A stretch of DNA of 64,000 nt, from contig NZ_NFLQ01000004.1 in NCBI RefSeq assembly GCF_002160985.1, positions 1-64,000 of the forward strand. The letters are read 5' to 3'. Below, one piece after another: positions 1-7,815 of the stretch. Both the position numbers and the translations under genes were made by a program. This DNA comes from Lachnoclostridium sp. An118 (GTDB taxonomy: Bacteria; Bacillota; Clostridia; Lachnospirales; Lachnospiraceae). A model generated the notes under the pieces. It was not told where the DNA came from and searched no databases. It saw nothing but the letters and a program-made list of their open reading frames with translations. Positions within the stretch are counted from its first letter, which is position 1. The number at the start of each line of letters is the position of its first letter.

Positions 1-168
1 GCCGGGAAGGGATAAACGCTGAAGGCATCTAAGCGTGAAGCCCCCCTCAAGATGAGATATCCCTACGAAAGTAGTAAGACCCCTTGAAGACGACGAGGTA
101 GATAGGGCAGAGGTGGAAGTGTGGTAACACATGGAGCTGACTGTTACTAATCGGTCGAGGGCATAACC
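1..168 (+). rRNA. 23S ribosomal RNA, 3' end (partial)
   Basis: The window starts inside the last part of a 23S rRNA gene. The conserved 3' domain is recognisable, including the stretch around ACTAATCGGTCGAGGGCATA close to the 3' end. The mature end is placed at about 168 by comparison with the usual AACC terminus, so it is approximate. No 5S rRNA follows before tRNA-Asn, 180 nt downstream. Confidence 0.93.
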
Positions 169-225
169 AAAGCTGAAGACTTAGAGAAGACAAGCGGAGC
201 GCAGGCTGAGCTTAGTGTGAAGCTT

Positions 226-250
226 GTTCGAGACACAAAGTGTCTCGAAC
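226..250 (+). other. rRNA-distal hairpin
   Basis: A perfect 11-bp inverted repeat (GTTCGAGACAC / GTGTCTCGAAC) with a 3-nt loop lies between 23S and tRNA-Asn. It has no T-tract. It is more likely a processing stem of the rRNA-tRNA transcript than an intrinsic terminator; this is inference. Confidence 0.5.
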
Positions 251-348
251 TTCCTTAAGTGAGTGCAGCGCACGGTTCGGGAAGAGATGGAAGATAGACA
301 GATTTCTTGTATGTGGTTTTGAAGGTACATGATACCTTAATTCAATAT

Positions 349-421
349 TCCTCCTTAGCTCAGTCGGTAGAGCACTCGGCTGTTAACCGAGTTGTCGTTG
401 GTTCGAGTCCAACAGGGGGAG
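349..421 (+). tRNA. tRNA-Asn (GTT)
   Basis: A 73-nt cloverleaf with acceptor TCCTCCT pairing AGGGGGA (one G-U pair), D-arm AGCTCAGTCGGTAGAGC, anticodon loop CTGTTAA (GTT) and T-loop TTCGAGT. CCA is not encoded. It lies downstream of the 23S gene and is probably co-transcribed with it. Confidence 0.95.
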
Positions 422-424
422 CTT

Positions 425-460
425 GAAAAGCCCGCAGATTTTAAATCTGCGGGTTTTACT
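425..460 (+). terminator. Rho-independent terminator of the rRNA/tRNA-Asn transcript
   Basis: A 9-bp stem CCCGCAGAT / ATCTGCGGG with a short AT loop is followed by TTTTACTTGT. It stands directly after tRNA-Asn. Confidence 0.8.
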
Positions 461-495
461 TGTCCGAAAATATTATGCAGTGATCGCAGAGAGGA

Positions 496-532
496 CCAGG
501 TCCTCCGGCTTACAAAAGCCGGAAGACCTGGT
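496..532 (-). terminator. Hairpin overlapping the end of glycerate kinase
   Basis: A long inverted repeat (CCAGGTC-CCGGCTT with its complement) overlaps the last codons and stop of the leftward glycerate kinase gene. There is no clear U-tract on the minus strand, so it may be only a 3'-end-stabilising hairpin. Confidence 0.45.
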
Positions 533-1637
533 TCATTGTCTGTCTGATATTTTCTTTTGCGTTCTCTGATCTCATGGCCTCCTCCAGGGTGGTGACTCCC
601 CGGACTACAGGGAAGAAGGCGTCGATGCCGGCATCGTTGCAGGCGGTGGCCTCTCTTGTGACGCTGCCCGCAATGGCGATGACCTTTGCGCCGTGCCTGT
701 GGGCCAGCTTTGCCACGCCCACAGGGGCTTTTCCCATAGCTGTCTGGTGGTCCAGACGGCCCTCGCCGGTGATGACTATGTCCGCATCCTTCAGCTCGTC
801 CTCCAGTCCCACAGCGTCCAGGATCAGGTCAATGCCCGGGGAGAGCTCTGCTCCCAGGAAGGAGAGGAAGGCAAAGCCGAGTCCGCCTGCAGCCCCTGCG
901 CCCGGGTACTCTGCGTAGTCACAGCCAAGGTCCCGGGAGACCGCCTCTGCATAGTGGGCCATGCCCTGGTCCAGTGACTCCTTCATCTCCTCGGTGACGC
1001 CCTTCTGGGGGCCGTAGATATAGGTAGCGCCGTTCTCGCCGCAGAGAGGGTTGTTCACATCACAGGCAATCCGGAAGTGACATTCCTTCAGGAGAGGATT
1101 CTGGCCCTCTGTTTTGACAGAAGCCACTTTTGCCAGGGCCTGTCCGCCCTCACCGGGGTCATTGCCGTCTGCGTCTGCAAAGGAGAAGCCAAGGGCCTTG
1201 AGCATGCCGATGCCTCCGTCGTTGGTGGCGCTGCCTCCGATGCCGATGATGAAATTCCGGCAGCCCTTCTTGGCTGCATGCAGTATCATCTCTCCCACAC
1301 CGTAGGTGGAAGCGCGCAGAGGGTCTTTCTCAGCATCGGTTACCAGGGTGATGCCGGCTGCGGCTGCCATCTCGATGATGGCGGTCTGGCTGTCAGGCAG
1401 ATAGCCGTAGTAGCAGTCTACAGGCCTGCCCAGTGGGCCGGTGGCGGTCATCTCCACCTTTTCTCCGTTCATCCCCTCGATGAGTGCGTCTGTAGTTCCT
1501 TCGCCCCCGTCTGCCAGAGGCTTTACGACGATCTGTGCGTCCGGCTTCGCCAGGAGTATGCCTTCTCTGGCCGCGTTTCCGGCTTCCATGGAAGAGAGGC
1601 TTCCCTTGAATGAGTCTATTGCAGCAACAACTTTCAT
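510..1637 (-). CDS. garK: Glycerate 2-kinase (GarK/GlxK family)
   Basis: Phosphorylates D-glycerate to 2-phosphoglycerate with ATP, feeding sugar-diacid or glycerate catabolism into glycolysis; cytosolic. The 375-aa length is typical of the family. The N-terminus MKVVAAIDSFKGSLSS, the glycine-rich stretch IIGIGGSATNDGGIGML near residue 130 and the C-terminal VITGEGRLDHQTAMGKAP near 285 are family hallmarks. The ATG at 1637 has a GGAGGAAG ribosome site. It sits 95 nt downstream of a cdaR-type regulator on the same strand, the usual pairing, so it is probably CdaR-activated. It belongs to the host chromosome rather than the mobile element. Confidence 0.93.
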   Translation of the reverse strand: MKVVAAIDSFKGSLSSMEAGNAAREGILLAKPDAQIVVKPLADGGEGTTDALIEGMNGEKVEMTATGPLGRPVDCYYGYLPDSQTAIIEMAAAAGITLVTDAEKDPLRASTYGVGEMILHAAKKGCRNFIIGIGGSATNDGGIGMLKALGFSFADADGNDPGEGGQALAKVASVKTEGQNPLLKECHFRIACDVNNPLCGENGATYIYGPQKGVTEEMKESLDQGMAHYAEAVSRDLGCDYAEYPGAGAAGGLGFAFLSFLGAELSPGIDLILDAVGLEDELKDADIVITGEGRLDHQTAMGKAPVGVAKLAHRHGAKVIAIAGSVTREATACNDAGIDAFFPVVRGVTTLEEAMRSENAKENIRQTMNQVFRLL

Positions 1638-1732
1638 TAGAACTTCCTCCTCAAATTAATTTGTTACTCTTAGTTTATCATCTTTCCTTTGTTATAGAAA
1701 TGGAATTTATGACAATAATATGATGAAATATG

Positions 1733-2824
1733 TTATGTGTAACAATGCCTGACCTTTAAAGACAGATAGAGGACTGCAGCGTCCCGAAAACTGCGGGGAT
1801 TGAGACCGCAAAGCCGGTGGATGCGGTTCAGCCTGTACTGTACTGTATTTTTGTGGAGGAAGAGGGCCTGGCAGGTAGCAGCAAGGGATTGGTCCTTCTC
1901 AAAATAGGTTTCCAGAAGCCGCAGGTCCTCATCAGAGAGAGGGGACAGGACTTTTTCCAGGAAGAGCTTCTGGTTTTCCCGGCTGATGCCGGACAGCAGG
2001 ACCTCCAGCGTCAGGTCATCAAAGAGGGAAAATATTTTCTCTTTTCCGAGCGCTTCCAGCGCGATGCGGGCTGTGGAAAGGGAGCGGGGCAGGTCCTCGA
2101 GGGGGACGGAGGAGCCGGCTCCCGCCAGCAGGGCGAAGGGATGGGCAGCGTGAAACTGATCCAGCTTTTCACGGAACAGCTCCAGGTCCCTGTCATTGAT
2201 GAGGGCACGGAAGGAGGAGGGGTACTGATAACTGTAGAGACAGCCAGGCAGCTCGTCCAGCAGCCGGGAGGCATCGCTTTCCAGGCCGGAGAGGCTCTCT
2301 TTTTCCGGGTACCGGAGCTTGAGCAGCAGCATCCGCTTGGGGGAGGAGGGATCTATATGGAACTGCTTCAGCTCCTCGAGAAGCTCAGGAAGGCTGTCAG
2401 AAGCTATCTGCCGGTCCTCCTCCAGAAGAAGGTCCAGGAGATAGTTTTTCTTTTCGGCAAGAGAGCGGGCTCTGGCGCCGATCTCCTGCTCCCGGAGGAT
2501 GAGGAGGGTGATCCGCTCCGCCAGGTGGGCGAAGGCGCGGACCTTCTCAGGCTCTCCGCTGATGCCGATGACCGCTGCCAGAACGCCGCTGCGAAAGACC
2601 GGGATGTTCACTCCCTTCTTGGTGCCGGGGAGGAGGCCATCCTGGTCCACCTCCAGAGTCTCGCCCCGGGCGATGACCTGCCGTCCGCCCTCGTGGACAG
2701 TGCCGATCCGCGCCGGGTCTGTGCTGGCGATGACAAGCCCCCTGTCATTGATAAAATTGATATCGTAGCCGCAGACCTCCTTGACGGTGTCCGCGATCTG
2801 CTGTGCGGTCTTCCTGTGTATCAT
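1733..2824 (-). CDS. cdaR: CdaR family sugar-diacid regulator
   Basis: Transcriptional activator of glycerate/glucarate catabolism. The N-terminal sugar-diacid recognition domain (about residues 1-130) begins MIHRKTAQQIADTVKEV and contains IASTDPARIGTVHEGG. The C-terminal helix-turn-helix (about 310-360) contains LFLHKNTVQYRLNRI, the PucR/CdaR HTH_30 signature. The 363-aa length fits the family. The ATG at 2824 follows AAAGGAGTACACGAC. Its likely target is the downstream glycerate kinase and possibly itself; no operator could be identified. Confidence 0.92.
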   Translation of the reverse strand: MIHRKTAQQIADTVKEVCGYDINFINDRGLVIASTDPARIGTVHEGGRQVIARGETLEVDQDGLLPGTKKGVNIPVFRSGVLAAVIGISGEPEKVRAFAHLAERITLLILREQEIGARARSLAEKKNYLLDLLLEEDRQIASDSLPELLEELKQFHIDPSSPKRMLLLKLRYPEKESLSGLESDASRLLDELPGCLYSYQYPSSFRALINDRDLELFREKLDQFHAAHPFALLAGAGSSVPLEDLPRSLSTARIALEALGKEKIFSLFDDLTLEVLLSGISRENQKLFLEKVLSPLSDEDLRLLETYFEKDQSLAATCQALFLHKNTVQYRLNRIHRLCGLNPRSFRDAAVLYLSLKVRHCYT

Positions 2825-3094
2825 GTCGTGTACTCCTTTTTACCCCTGTCTATACTTCATTTGGCGTTGAAATACGAGGGAGAAATCCTCTGCCTGGGAT
2901 TTTTGATCTAAATTAGTTATAACCATATCTGCGGGGAATGTCAACGCAGGAAGACGGAAAAAGCAGTGCGGGACGTTCAGGAAAATCCTTCAAAGAAAAT
3001 GAAAAAAAATCTTGCAAATAGAGAGAGGGTATGATATCATATAAAACGGTCACTTGATGAGTTGGTTTGTGTGTTTTTGAAGGTGACTTCCTAT

Positions 3095-3166
3095 GGCTCC
3101 GTGGTCAAGAGGTTAAGACATCGCCCTTTCACGGCGGTAACACGGGTTCGATTCCCGTCGGAGTCA
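3095..3166 (+). tRNA. tRNA-Glu (TTC)
   Basis: A 72-nt cloverleaf with acceptor GGCTCCG/CGGAGTC and anticodon loop CTTTCAC. It is the first of a tandem tRNA cluster. Confidence 0.95.
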
Positions 3167-3265
3167 CTTGTGCCGACTACTGAGGTTGCGTTATATGCTC
3201 ACTAAGGGCGTCGGCAGGCATCGCACGTGAGTGCCTAAAAGACAGGCATTAAGTGCTCATAGTGC

Positions 3266-3338
3266 GCCGATGTGGCTCAATTGGCAGAGCAGCTGATTTG
3301 TAATCAGCAGGTTATCGGTTCGAGTCCGATCATCGGCT
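3266..3338 (+). tRNA. tRNA-Thr (TGT)
   Basis: A 73-nt cloverleaf with acceptor GCCGATG/CATCGGC, anticodon loop TTTGTAA (TGT) and T-loop TTCGAGT. Confidence 0.95.
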
Positions 3339-3364
3339 TTAGTCCTTAATGGGACTGCTATTTT

Positions 3365-3438
3365 GGACCTTTAGCTCAGTTGGTTAGAGCAACCGGCTCA
3401 TAACCGGTCGGTCCTGGGTTCGAGTCCCCGAAGGTCCA
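3365..3438 (+). tRNA. tRNA-Met (CAT), probably elongator
   Basis: A 74-nt cloverleaf with acceptor GGACCTT/AAGGTCC and anticodon loop CTCATAA. The fully paired G1-C72 end argues against initiator Met. The tRNA-Ile2 alternative (CAT modified to lysidine) cannot be excluded by eye. Confidence 0.88.
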
Positions 3439-3500
3439 TCGAGTACAGAAGTGCCTGAGATAAAGGCACTGCGTGCTCACAATATATTACAATAACATTT

Positions 3501-3574
3501 GGCCCAGTGGCTCAGTTGGTTAGAGCGCCGCCCTGTCACGGCGGAGGTCGAGAGTTCGAGTCTCTTCTGGGTCG
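3501..3574 (+). tRNA. tRNA-Asp (GTC)
   Basis: A 74-nt cloverleaf with acceptor GGCCCAG/CTGGGTC, anticodon loop CTGTCAC and discriminator G. Confidence 0.95.
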
Positions 3575-3676
3575 TTAGCTTAGGCACTTGCCGGGTTTTT
3601 TTCGAGGCTGGTGTTAAGCTGCAGCCTGCTGGCCTGCGGGATTTTTCGCAGTCTTAGCAGAGAGGTTGTTTCATTT

Positions 3677-3749
3677 GGGGTCTTAGCTCAGCTGGGAGAG
3701 CATCTGCCTTACAAGCAGAGGGTCATAGGTTCGAGCCCTATAGGCCCCA
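3677..3749 (+). tRNA. tRNA-Val (TAC)
   Basis: A 73-nt cloverleaf with acceptor GGGGTCT/AGGCCCC and anticodon loop CTTACAA (TAC). Confidence 0.95.
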
Positions 3750-3777
3750 TTCATCTCATGAATTCCATATGAGATAT

Positions 3778-3822
3778 GCCGCAGTGGCGGAACTGGCAGA
3801 CGCACAGGACTTAAAATCCAAT
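3778..3822 (+). pseudogene. Truncated tRNA-Leu (TAA), 5' part only
   Basis: It starts like a leucine tRNA: acceptor GCCGCAG, D-arm GGCGGAACTGGCAGACGC and anticodon stem-loop GGACTTAAAATCC. After the anticodon stem the sequence diverges into AT-rich DNA, with no variable arm, T-arm or 3' acceptor. It cannot fold into a tRNA. An intact Leu (TAA) gene lies about 150 nt downstream. This is the kind of remnant left by insertion or excision of an element within a tRNA gene. Confidence 0.8.
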
Positions 3823-3974
3823 GGATGGATTGTTAAGTTCTGGCAGATTTTCCTTGAAAAATCAAGGATTTTAAAATTTCATATTTAGCAAATGTGCTTG
3901 CATCCCTCCAAAACATCCCTCCAAATTTTGAGGTGTTTGTAGCTGTTTACAGCGGGTTGGGTGTACACATATTT
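3823..3974. other. Spacer between broken and intact tRNA-Leu; probable integration scar
   Basis: No ORF was found. It contains two copies of CATCCCTCCAAA (3901-3912 and 3914-3925), 13 nt apart. It replaces the missing 3' half of the upstream tRNA-Leu, so it is probably residue of an older mobile element; this is inference. Confidence 0.5.
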
Positions 3975-4060
3975 GCCGGTGTGGCGGAATTGGCAGACGC
4001 AAAGGACTTAAAATCCTTCGGAGAGTAATTTCCGTGCCGGTTCGAGTCCGGCCACCGGCA
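3975..4060 (+). tRNA. tRNA-Leu (TAA); attachment site of the integrated element
   Basis: An 86-nt class II tRNA with acceptor GCCGGTG/CACCGGC, anticodon loop ACTTAAA, a long variable arm and T-loop TTCGAGT. The integrase gene begins 43 nt beyond its 3' end in convergent orientation. That is the classical layout in which an integrative element recombines with the tRNA 3' end and regenerates it. The exact att core cannot be set because the other end is outside the window. Confidence 0.95.
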
Positions 4061-4066
4061 TTTTGT

Positions 4067-4101
4067 AAAAGACTAAAACAAAAGGTTTTAGTCTTTTTTC
4101 T
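4067..4101. terminator. Bidirectional terminator between tRNA-Leu and integrase
   Basis: A 13-bp stem AAAAGACTAAAAC / GTTTTAGTCTTTT flanked by A- and T-runs. It can end tRNA transcription rightward and integrase transcription leftward. Confidence 0.8.
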
Positions 4102-4102
4102 T

Positions 4103-5611
4103 TTAGTTCACACCAATGCCCGGAAAAACACTTGCGGGCAGGGATTGGATCATTGCATTTGCTGTGTTTATCTTCTGGTCGTAATCAAAGTGTGTATAAA
4201 TATTTGCAGTCGTTGAGATCGTACTGTGTCCTAACCAATGCTGGATAGCCTTGAGGTCAACGCCATATGAATACAATAATGATGCACAGCTATGGCGGAG
4301 ATCATGAAAGCGGATACGGCGCAGACCATTCTTTTTCAGTAGTAACTGGAAGTGATCTGTCACATAGCCTGGCTTTATAAGTTCTCCGGTTTCTGTCTTA
4401 TTGATGTAATCCAGATATTCCTTACAATAAGCATCACCGCATACATATTGTTGATAATGCTGCTTTTGATATACGTACTTCAGTACAGCTTCAAACGGCG
4501 GGACTAATGGTAGCTTGCGCGTACTTGATTTTGATTTTGTCTTGTCTTTGATGACACGCTCACAATGCCCGTCGATATAGATATCAGTTACAACATGGTT
4601 TACAGTAATGGTCTTGTTTACCATATCAATTCTTGACCACTTCACTCCAACTGCTTCGCTGCGACGCATACCATAAAATGCGGCAAGAAATATGCAGATT
4701 TCAAGCGGATCCCCATGAGCAGCTTTAAAAAGCTGTACCATTTCTTCGTTTGTATAGTATTGAGCCTCATAAGTGTTCTCTTCTGGTCTTTGCACCCGGT
4801 CTGCGGGATTATCTTTCAGCAATTTTAATTGTACAGCATAGTCAAGACACTTATGGATGTTAGCATGGCGTCTGATGACCGTATTTGGCTTTACATGCCG
4901 TTCTTCCAGCTCATAAGTATAATAGTCCTGAATAAACTCTGGATTGTCTGAAAGCTCATTTAACGTGTATCCTTTTTCACGAAAATAGGGTTCTATCCTT
5001 TTCTCTACATTACTGCGGTATCCTGCATATGTTGTTATTTGCACCTTATACTTGATGACTGCAAGCCATTTCAAAATGAAATCTGCAAACAGAATCTCAC
5101 CTTTCCCTGTCTCCGGATTGATCGAAACCAAAGGATTTTTTTCAATCCAGCCACTACTAACTGCATGGCTGAAGGCCATTAATAAAATGTGATGACTGGT
5201 AGAGATTAAATGTTGCGTACCAGCAATCTGTGGATTGTCCGCTTTTCTGAGTGAGGAAAAATACTGTTCCAGTTCTTGAACGGACAGTTCCCCGATGCTG
5301 TTGATATGCTCTTTGAAATAAGGCACAATCCATCGGTTGATATGGTGTTTGTACTGGGAAAATTCGGCTGCCTCAAGAGGAGCATATTGTATCCACTCCA
5401 CGAGAAACACATGTACGTGTGTATCCTTATTCCAGATTGGAGGGATAAACTCTTTTCTCGTCTGTGCCAGAAGAGCTTCCGCCTTCTTTTTATTTCCTTT
5501 TACCGGAAGCCCGGTGCTGATTGATTTACTGCACCGCTTGTTGTTCGTGTCCTTGTAACATAATATCATTTGGTAAATGCCATTCTGCTCTCGAAGATGA
5601 CCTGCTACCAT
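4103..5611 (-). CDS. int: Tyrosine recombinase / phage-type integrase
   Basis: Site-specific recombinase that inserts and excises the element at the neighbouring tRNA-Leu. The 502-aa protein is longer than usual (about 380-420 aa), with an extended N-terminal arm and core-binding region. The C-terminal catalytic domain shows the first Arg in FYGMRRSEAVGVKW, the HxxR motif in FHDLRHSCASLLYSYG, and LGHSTISTTANIYTHF with the second His and the nucleophilic Tyr. The ATG at 5611 follows AAAGGAGGTTTG. A small excisionase-like gene lies just upstream on the same strand, the usual int-xis order. Confidence 0.93.
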   Translation of the reverse strand: MVAGHLREQNGIYQMILCYKDTNNKRCSKSISTGLPVKGNKKKAEALLAQTRKEFIPPIWNKDTHVHVFLVEWIQYAPLEAAEFSQYKHHINRWIVPYFKEHINSIGELSVQELEQYFSSLRKADNPQIAGTQHLISTSHHILLMAFSHAVSSGWIEKNPLVSINPETGKGEILFADFILKWLAVIKYKVQITTYAGYRSNVEKRIEPYFREKGYTLNELSDNPEFIQDYYTYELEERHVKPNTVIRRHANIHKCLDYAVQLKLLKDNPADRVQRPEENTYEAQYYTNEEMVQLFKAAHGDPLEICIFLAAFYGMRRSEAVGVKWSRIDMVNKTITVNHVVTDIYIDGHCERVIKDKTKSKSSTRKLPLVPPFEAVLKYVYQKQHYQQYVCGDAYCKEYLDYINKTETGELIKPGYVTDHFQLLLKKNGLRRIRFHDLRHSCASLLYSYGVDLKAIQHWLGHSTISTTANIYTHFDYDQKINTANAMIQSLPASVFPGIGVN

Positions 5612-5707
5612 AATTCAAACCTCCTTTACAGGGTAACAGTCAACTTCACGTATTGGCATGGATATTATACCATGCTGGCACAAAATTGGCAGTACCTGTG
5701 GCAGAAA

Positions 5708-5929
5708 TTACTTGTTACTATTTGTCTGGTCAAGAATTTCCAGATAAGTCAGAATGTAATATTTGGGAATTTTATAGATCCGCCCGATCATAAAGTGTTT
5801 GATTTTATTCTCTTTCAGCAGTTTATAGGCGGTTTTCGTGCTGATTCCTAACATTTCACTCATTTGCTCTACAGTCACTACATCCGGGTAATTTTTGAAA
5901 ACGGATGCATATGTTTCACTTTTTTTCGT
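5708..5929 (-). CDS. Excisionase-like HTH protein with apparent ACG start
   Basis: Seventy-three residues with a MerR/excisionase-type helix-turn-helix: VEQMSEMLGISTKTAYKLL is followed by a wing containing KIKHFMIGRIYKIPK. It probably directs the adjacent integrase towards excision. A strong GGGAGG site lies 7 nt before codon ACG (positions 5929-5927). There is no in-frame ATG/GTG/TTG near that RBS; the next in-frame candidate is a GTG 17 codons on, with no visible RBS. Either ACG is used, a downstream GTG is used, or an ATG-to-ACG change has silenced the gene. Confidence 0.7.
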   Translation of the reverse strand, partial: TKKSETYASVFKNYPDVVTVEQMSEMLGISTKTAYKLLKENKIKHFMIGRIYKIPKYYILTYLEILDQTNSNK

Positions 5930-6258
5930 ATAGATACCTCCCTGCTAAATAATAGTCACTCTGTTACTCTCACCCTGGAAGCCAGTTCCTATGCCTTTCT
6001 AAGCCACGTATCCGGCGTTACTGTGTAATCTTCAAACCGACAGGTGCGCATATGCGTCACTATCTGCCAGTACCCGTATCTCTCTTCCGGGAGCTATGAA
6101 GTTTTCAAAGAACATCATGGTTTTTGCCATTTGTATGGATAACAGAGAGAATAATTAAGAAATTGCAAAATGTGAGTAGACATGTTTGGTTTGAGACAAA
6201 GTGTTTACTTCTGCCGGAAAAGAAATGCAATACGAGGGACTTCTATATTCAAATACCA

Positions 6259-6316
6259 GATATAGTGCAAAACAAATTGACAGCAACTATATCGTGTGCT
6301 AGTATACTGATATAGT
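6259..6316 (+). promoter_or_regulatory. Promoter with three GATATAGT operator boxes (rightward backbone operon)
   Basis: The -35 TTGACA (6277-6282), 17-nt spacer and -10 TAGTAT (6300-6305) fit a sigma-A promoter. GATATAGT occurs at 6259-6266, inverted as ACTATATC at 6286-6293 inside the spacer, and again at 6309-6316 just past the -10. A repressor bound there would occlude RNA polymerase. The gene starts only at 6663, so the leader is about 350 nt. Confidence 0.75.
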
Positions 6317-6431
6317 TCTTTTTTATGCGTTCCCCTGTGGGGAGAAGTGTTTTGGGATTTTGTGAAATCCCGGACACGGAGAGGAAAGGCAGGAGCTTTT
6401 CCCAGCATAAGTTGTTTATGTTTGTAGTGTA

Positions 6432-6472
6432 GTGTCACCGTATGCCAGTAATGGCTGTGTGGCACTTTTTTT
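6432..6472 (+). terminator. Leader terminator 1
   Basis: GTGTCAC pairs with GTGGCAC, enclosing an inner GCCA/TGGC helix, followed by seven Ts. It lies between the 6.3-kb promoter and its first gene, so full-length transcription needs read-through or antitermination. Confidence 0.7.
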
Positions 6473-6502
6473 GTTTTATAGGTGGAAAACCAGATTTTAA
6501 AA

Positions 6503-6547
6503 GGATGGATGGAGAAAACAGGACGTTTCTCTGTGCATCCTTTTTTA
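6503..6547 (+). terminator. Leader terminator 2
   Basis: GGATG and GGAGAAA pair with TTTCTC and CATCC, followed by TTTTTTATT. It is the second intrinsic-terminator-like hairpin in the same leader. Apart from the promoter and these two terminators, I see no gene between 5930 and 6662. Confidence 0.65.
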
Positions 6548-6662
6548 TTGCTGTTTATCCGGAAAGGCAAGGTCTTTTTCGGATGTTGTGTAAGTGTGTG
6601 GCCTGCCACAATCAGCTTCGGCTGTTTATGGATAAATATTTTAAAGAAAGGTGGAAGAAAAC

Positions 6663-7802
6663 ATGAATGAAACAATGGTGTATGCAGACGGTTTTGAAAA
6701 GACCTTTGCTACGGCGGAGGAGATGCTTGCATTTCTGAGCCGGAGGATTCAGTCCTCACAGTGGATCCGTAAGCCGACCCGGTCTCTTCGGCTGGTCCCG
6801 TTGGAGAAAGAGGCGGACAACCTGGAGAATGGTGATGCAGAGATGGAGGAGATCCTGAAGGACACGGAAAAACACACCCGCCTTGTACTGAAGGTACGGG
6901 GGGAGGCGTATCCGGTCCGGAACTGTGCGATCCAGACAATCTTAGGCCGTGCCGGCATCAGCGGAGAGGGTCTTCGCAAGCTGGATGTAGGGACCTATGC
7001 AAAGGTAGTGAACTGTTGTCTGAAAGTGGCAAAAGGGGAAAGCCTCATCAAGATTGCGGATGGAAAGGTTTCCGCTGTCCATGGAGGGGACGCCCATGAT
7101 TACAGTGTGCTGGATATGAAGGCGATCTTTGAGACGACAAGCGAGTATCTGCACAAGAATTTCAAGGGGAGCGCTTATCTGGAAGGCTCTGGAACCTACG
7201 ACCACTCTGTAATGAGCGCCATGTGGACGCTTGCCGGGAACCAGGAACTTCTGGATACCTACAGGGACGCACTGGACAGGTACGGGATCAGTAAAGAATT
7301 TCTTACTCCGGTCCTGCGCCTGACCACCTCTGATGTGGCGGCCAGCGGGGTGAACCTGTATCCTATGCTGCTGACAGACGGCAACAGCCATACGCTCAGC
7401 CTGGGGAGCCCGATCACTCTGGCACACAGGAACCATAGTACGATCCTGGATTACCGGGAAAATCTGAAGGAAGTGTATGCGAGATATCAGGATGCCACGA
7501 AGCGCCTGGCAGCACTTTTGGACATTGAGATCCACAATCCAGCCAACTGTCTGCACCTGATGATGAAAAAGCTGAAGATTAAAGCGTCGATCCGTAATGA
7601 GGTAGTGGAAATGTATGTGGCCCAGAACGGAGAAGGACCCTGCAGCGCCCATGACCTTTACTATGCCATGAATGAGGCACCCTTCTTCGCAGCTTGTGAG
7701 GGATTTTCCGGGTGCCGTATTCTGCGTATGGAAGAAGATATCACAAAGGCATTGGTGATGGACTGGAAGGACTATGACGTATGCGCAGCAGTGAATTGCT
7801 AG
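6663..7802 (+). CDS. Unrecognised backbone protein (379 aa)
   Basis: First gene of the rightward operon. A GTG at 6651 is in frame, but the ATG at 6663 has AAAGGTGG eight nt upstream and is preferred. It is a soluble, mixed-charge protein without signal peptide or membrane segment. The C-terminal half (HRNHSTILDYRENLKEVYAR, then a YAMNEAPFFAAC stretch) is faintly reminiscent of phage/plasmid DUF932-like proteins; I would not assign the family. Its position immediately before a YqaJ exonuclease, with 13 nt between, suggests a role in element DNA metabolism. Confidence 0.8.
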   Translation: MNETMVYADGFEKTFATAEEMLAFLSRRIQSSQWIRKPTRSLRLVPLEKEADNLENGDAEMEEILKDTEKHTRLVLKVRGEAYPVRNCAIQTILGRAGISGEGLRKLDVGTYAKVVNCCLKVAKGESLIKIADGKVSAVHGGDAHDYSVLDMKAIFETTSEYLHKNFKGSAYLEGSGTYDHSVMSAMWTLAGNQELLDTYRDALDRYGISKEFLTPVLRLTTSDVAASGVNLYPMLLTDGNSHTLSLGSPITLAHRNHSTILDYRENLKEVYARYQDATKRLAALLDIEIHNPANCLHLMMKKLKIKASIRNEVVEMYVAQNGEGPCSAHDLYYAMNEAPFFAACEGFSGCRILRMEEDITKALVMDWKDYDVCAAVNC

Positions 7803-7815
7803 GGAGGGATAACAT

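Noticed and set aside
1077-1613. 178-aa plus-strand ORF within the glycerate kinase gene
   Set aside because: Antisense shadow of a well-supported gene.
1817-2911. 364-aa plus-strand ORF opposite cdaR
   Set aside because: Antisense shadow; no RBS, low-complexity composition, while the minus strand encodes a clear CdaR protein.
3901-3925. Short tandem repeat as a CRISPR array
   Set aside because: Only two 12-nt units without spacers or cas genes. No CRISPR array was seen anywhere in the window.
3778-4060. A group I intron in tRNA-Leu (TAA) splitting the gene at the anticodon
   Set aside because: The downstream copy is a complete tRNA with its own 5' half and the upstream copy diverges after the anticodon stem. 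The 150-nt spacer is too short and lacks group I core elements.
6205-6675. 156-aa minus-strand ORF
   Set aside because: It runs antisense across the promoter and both leader terminators, has no RBS and no recognisable domain.
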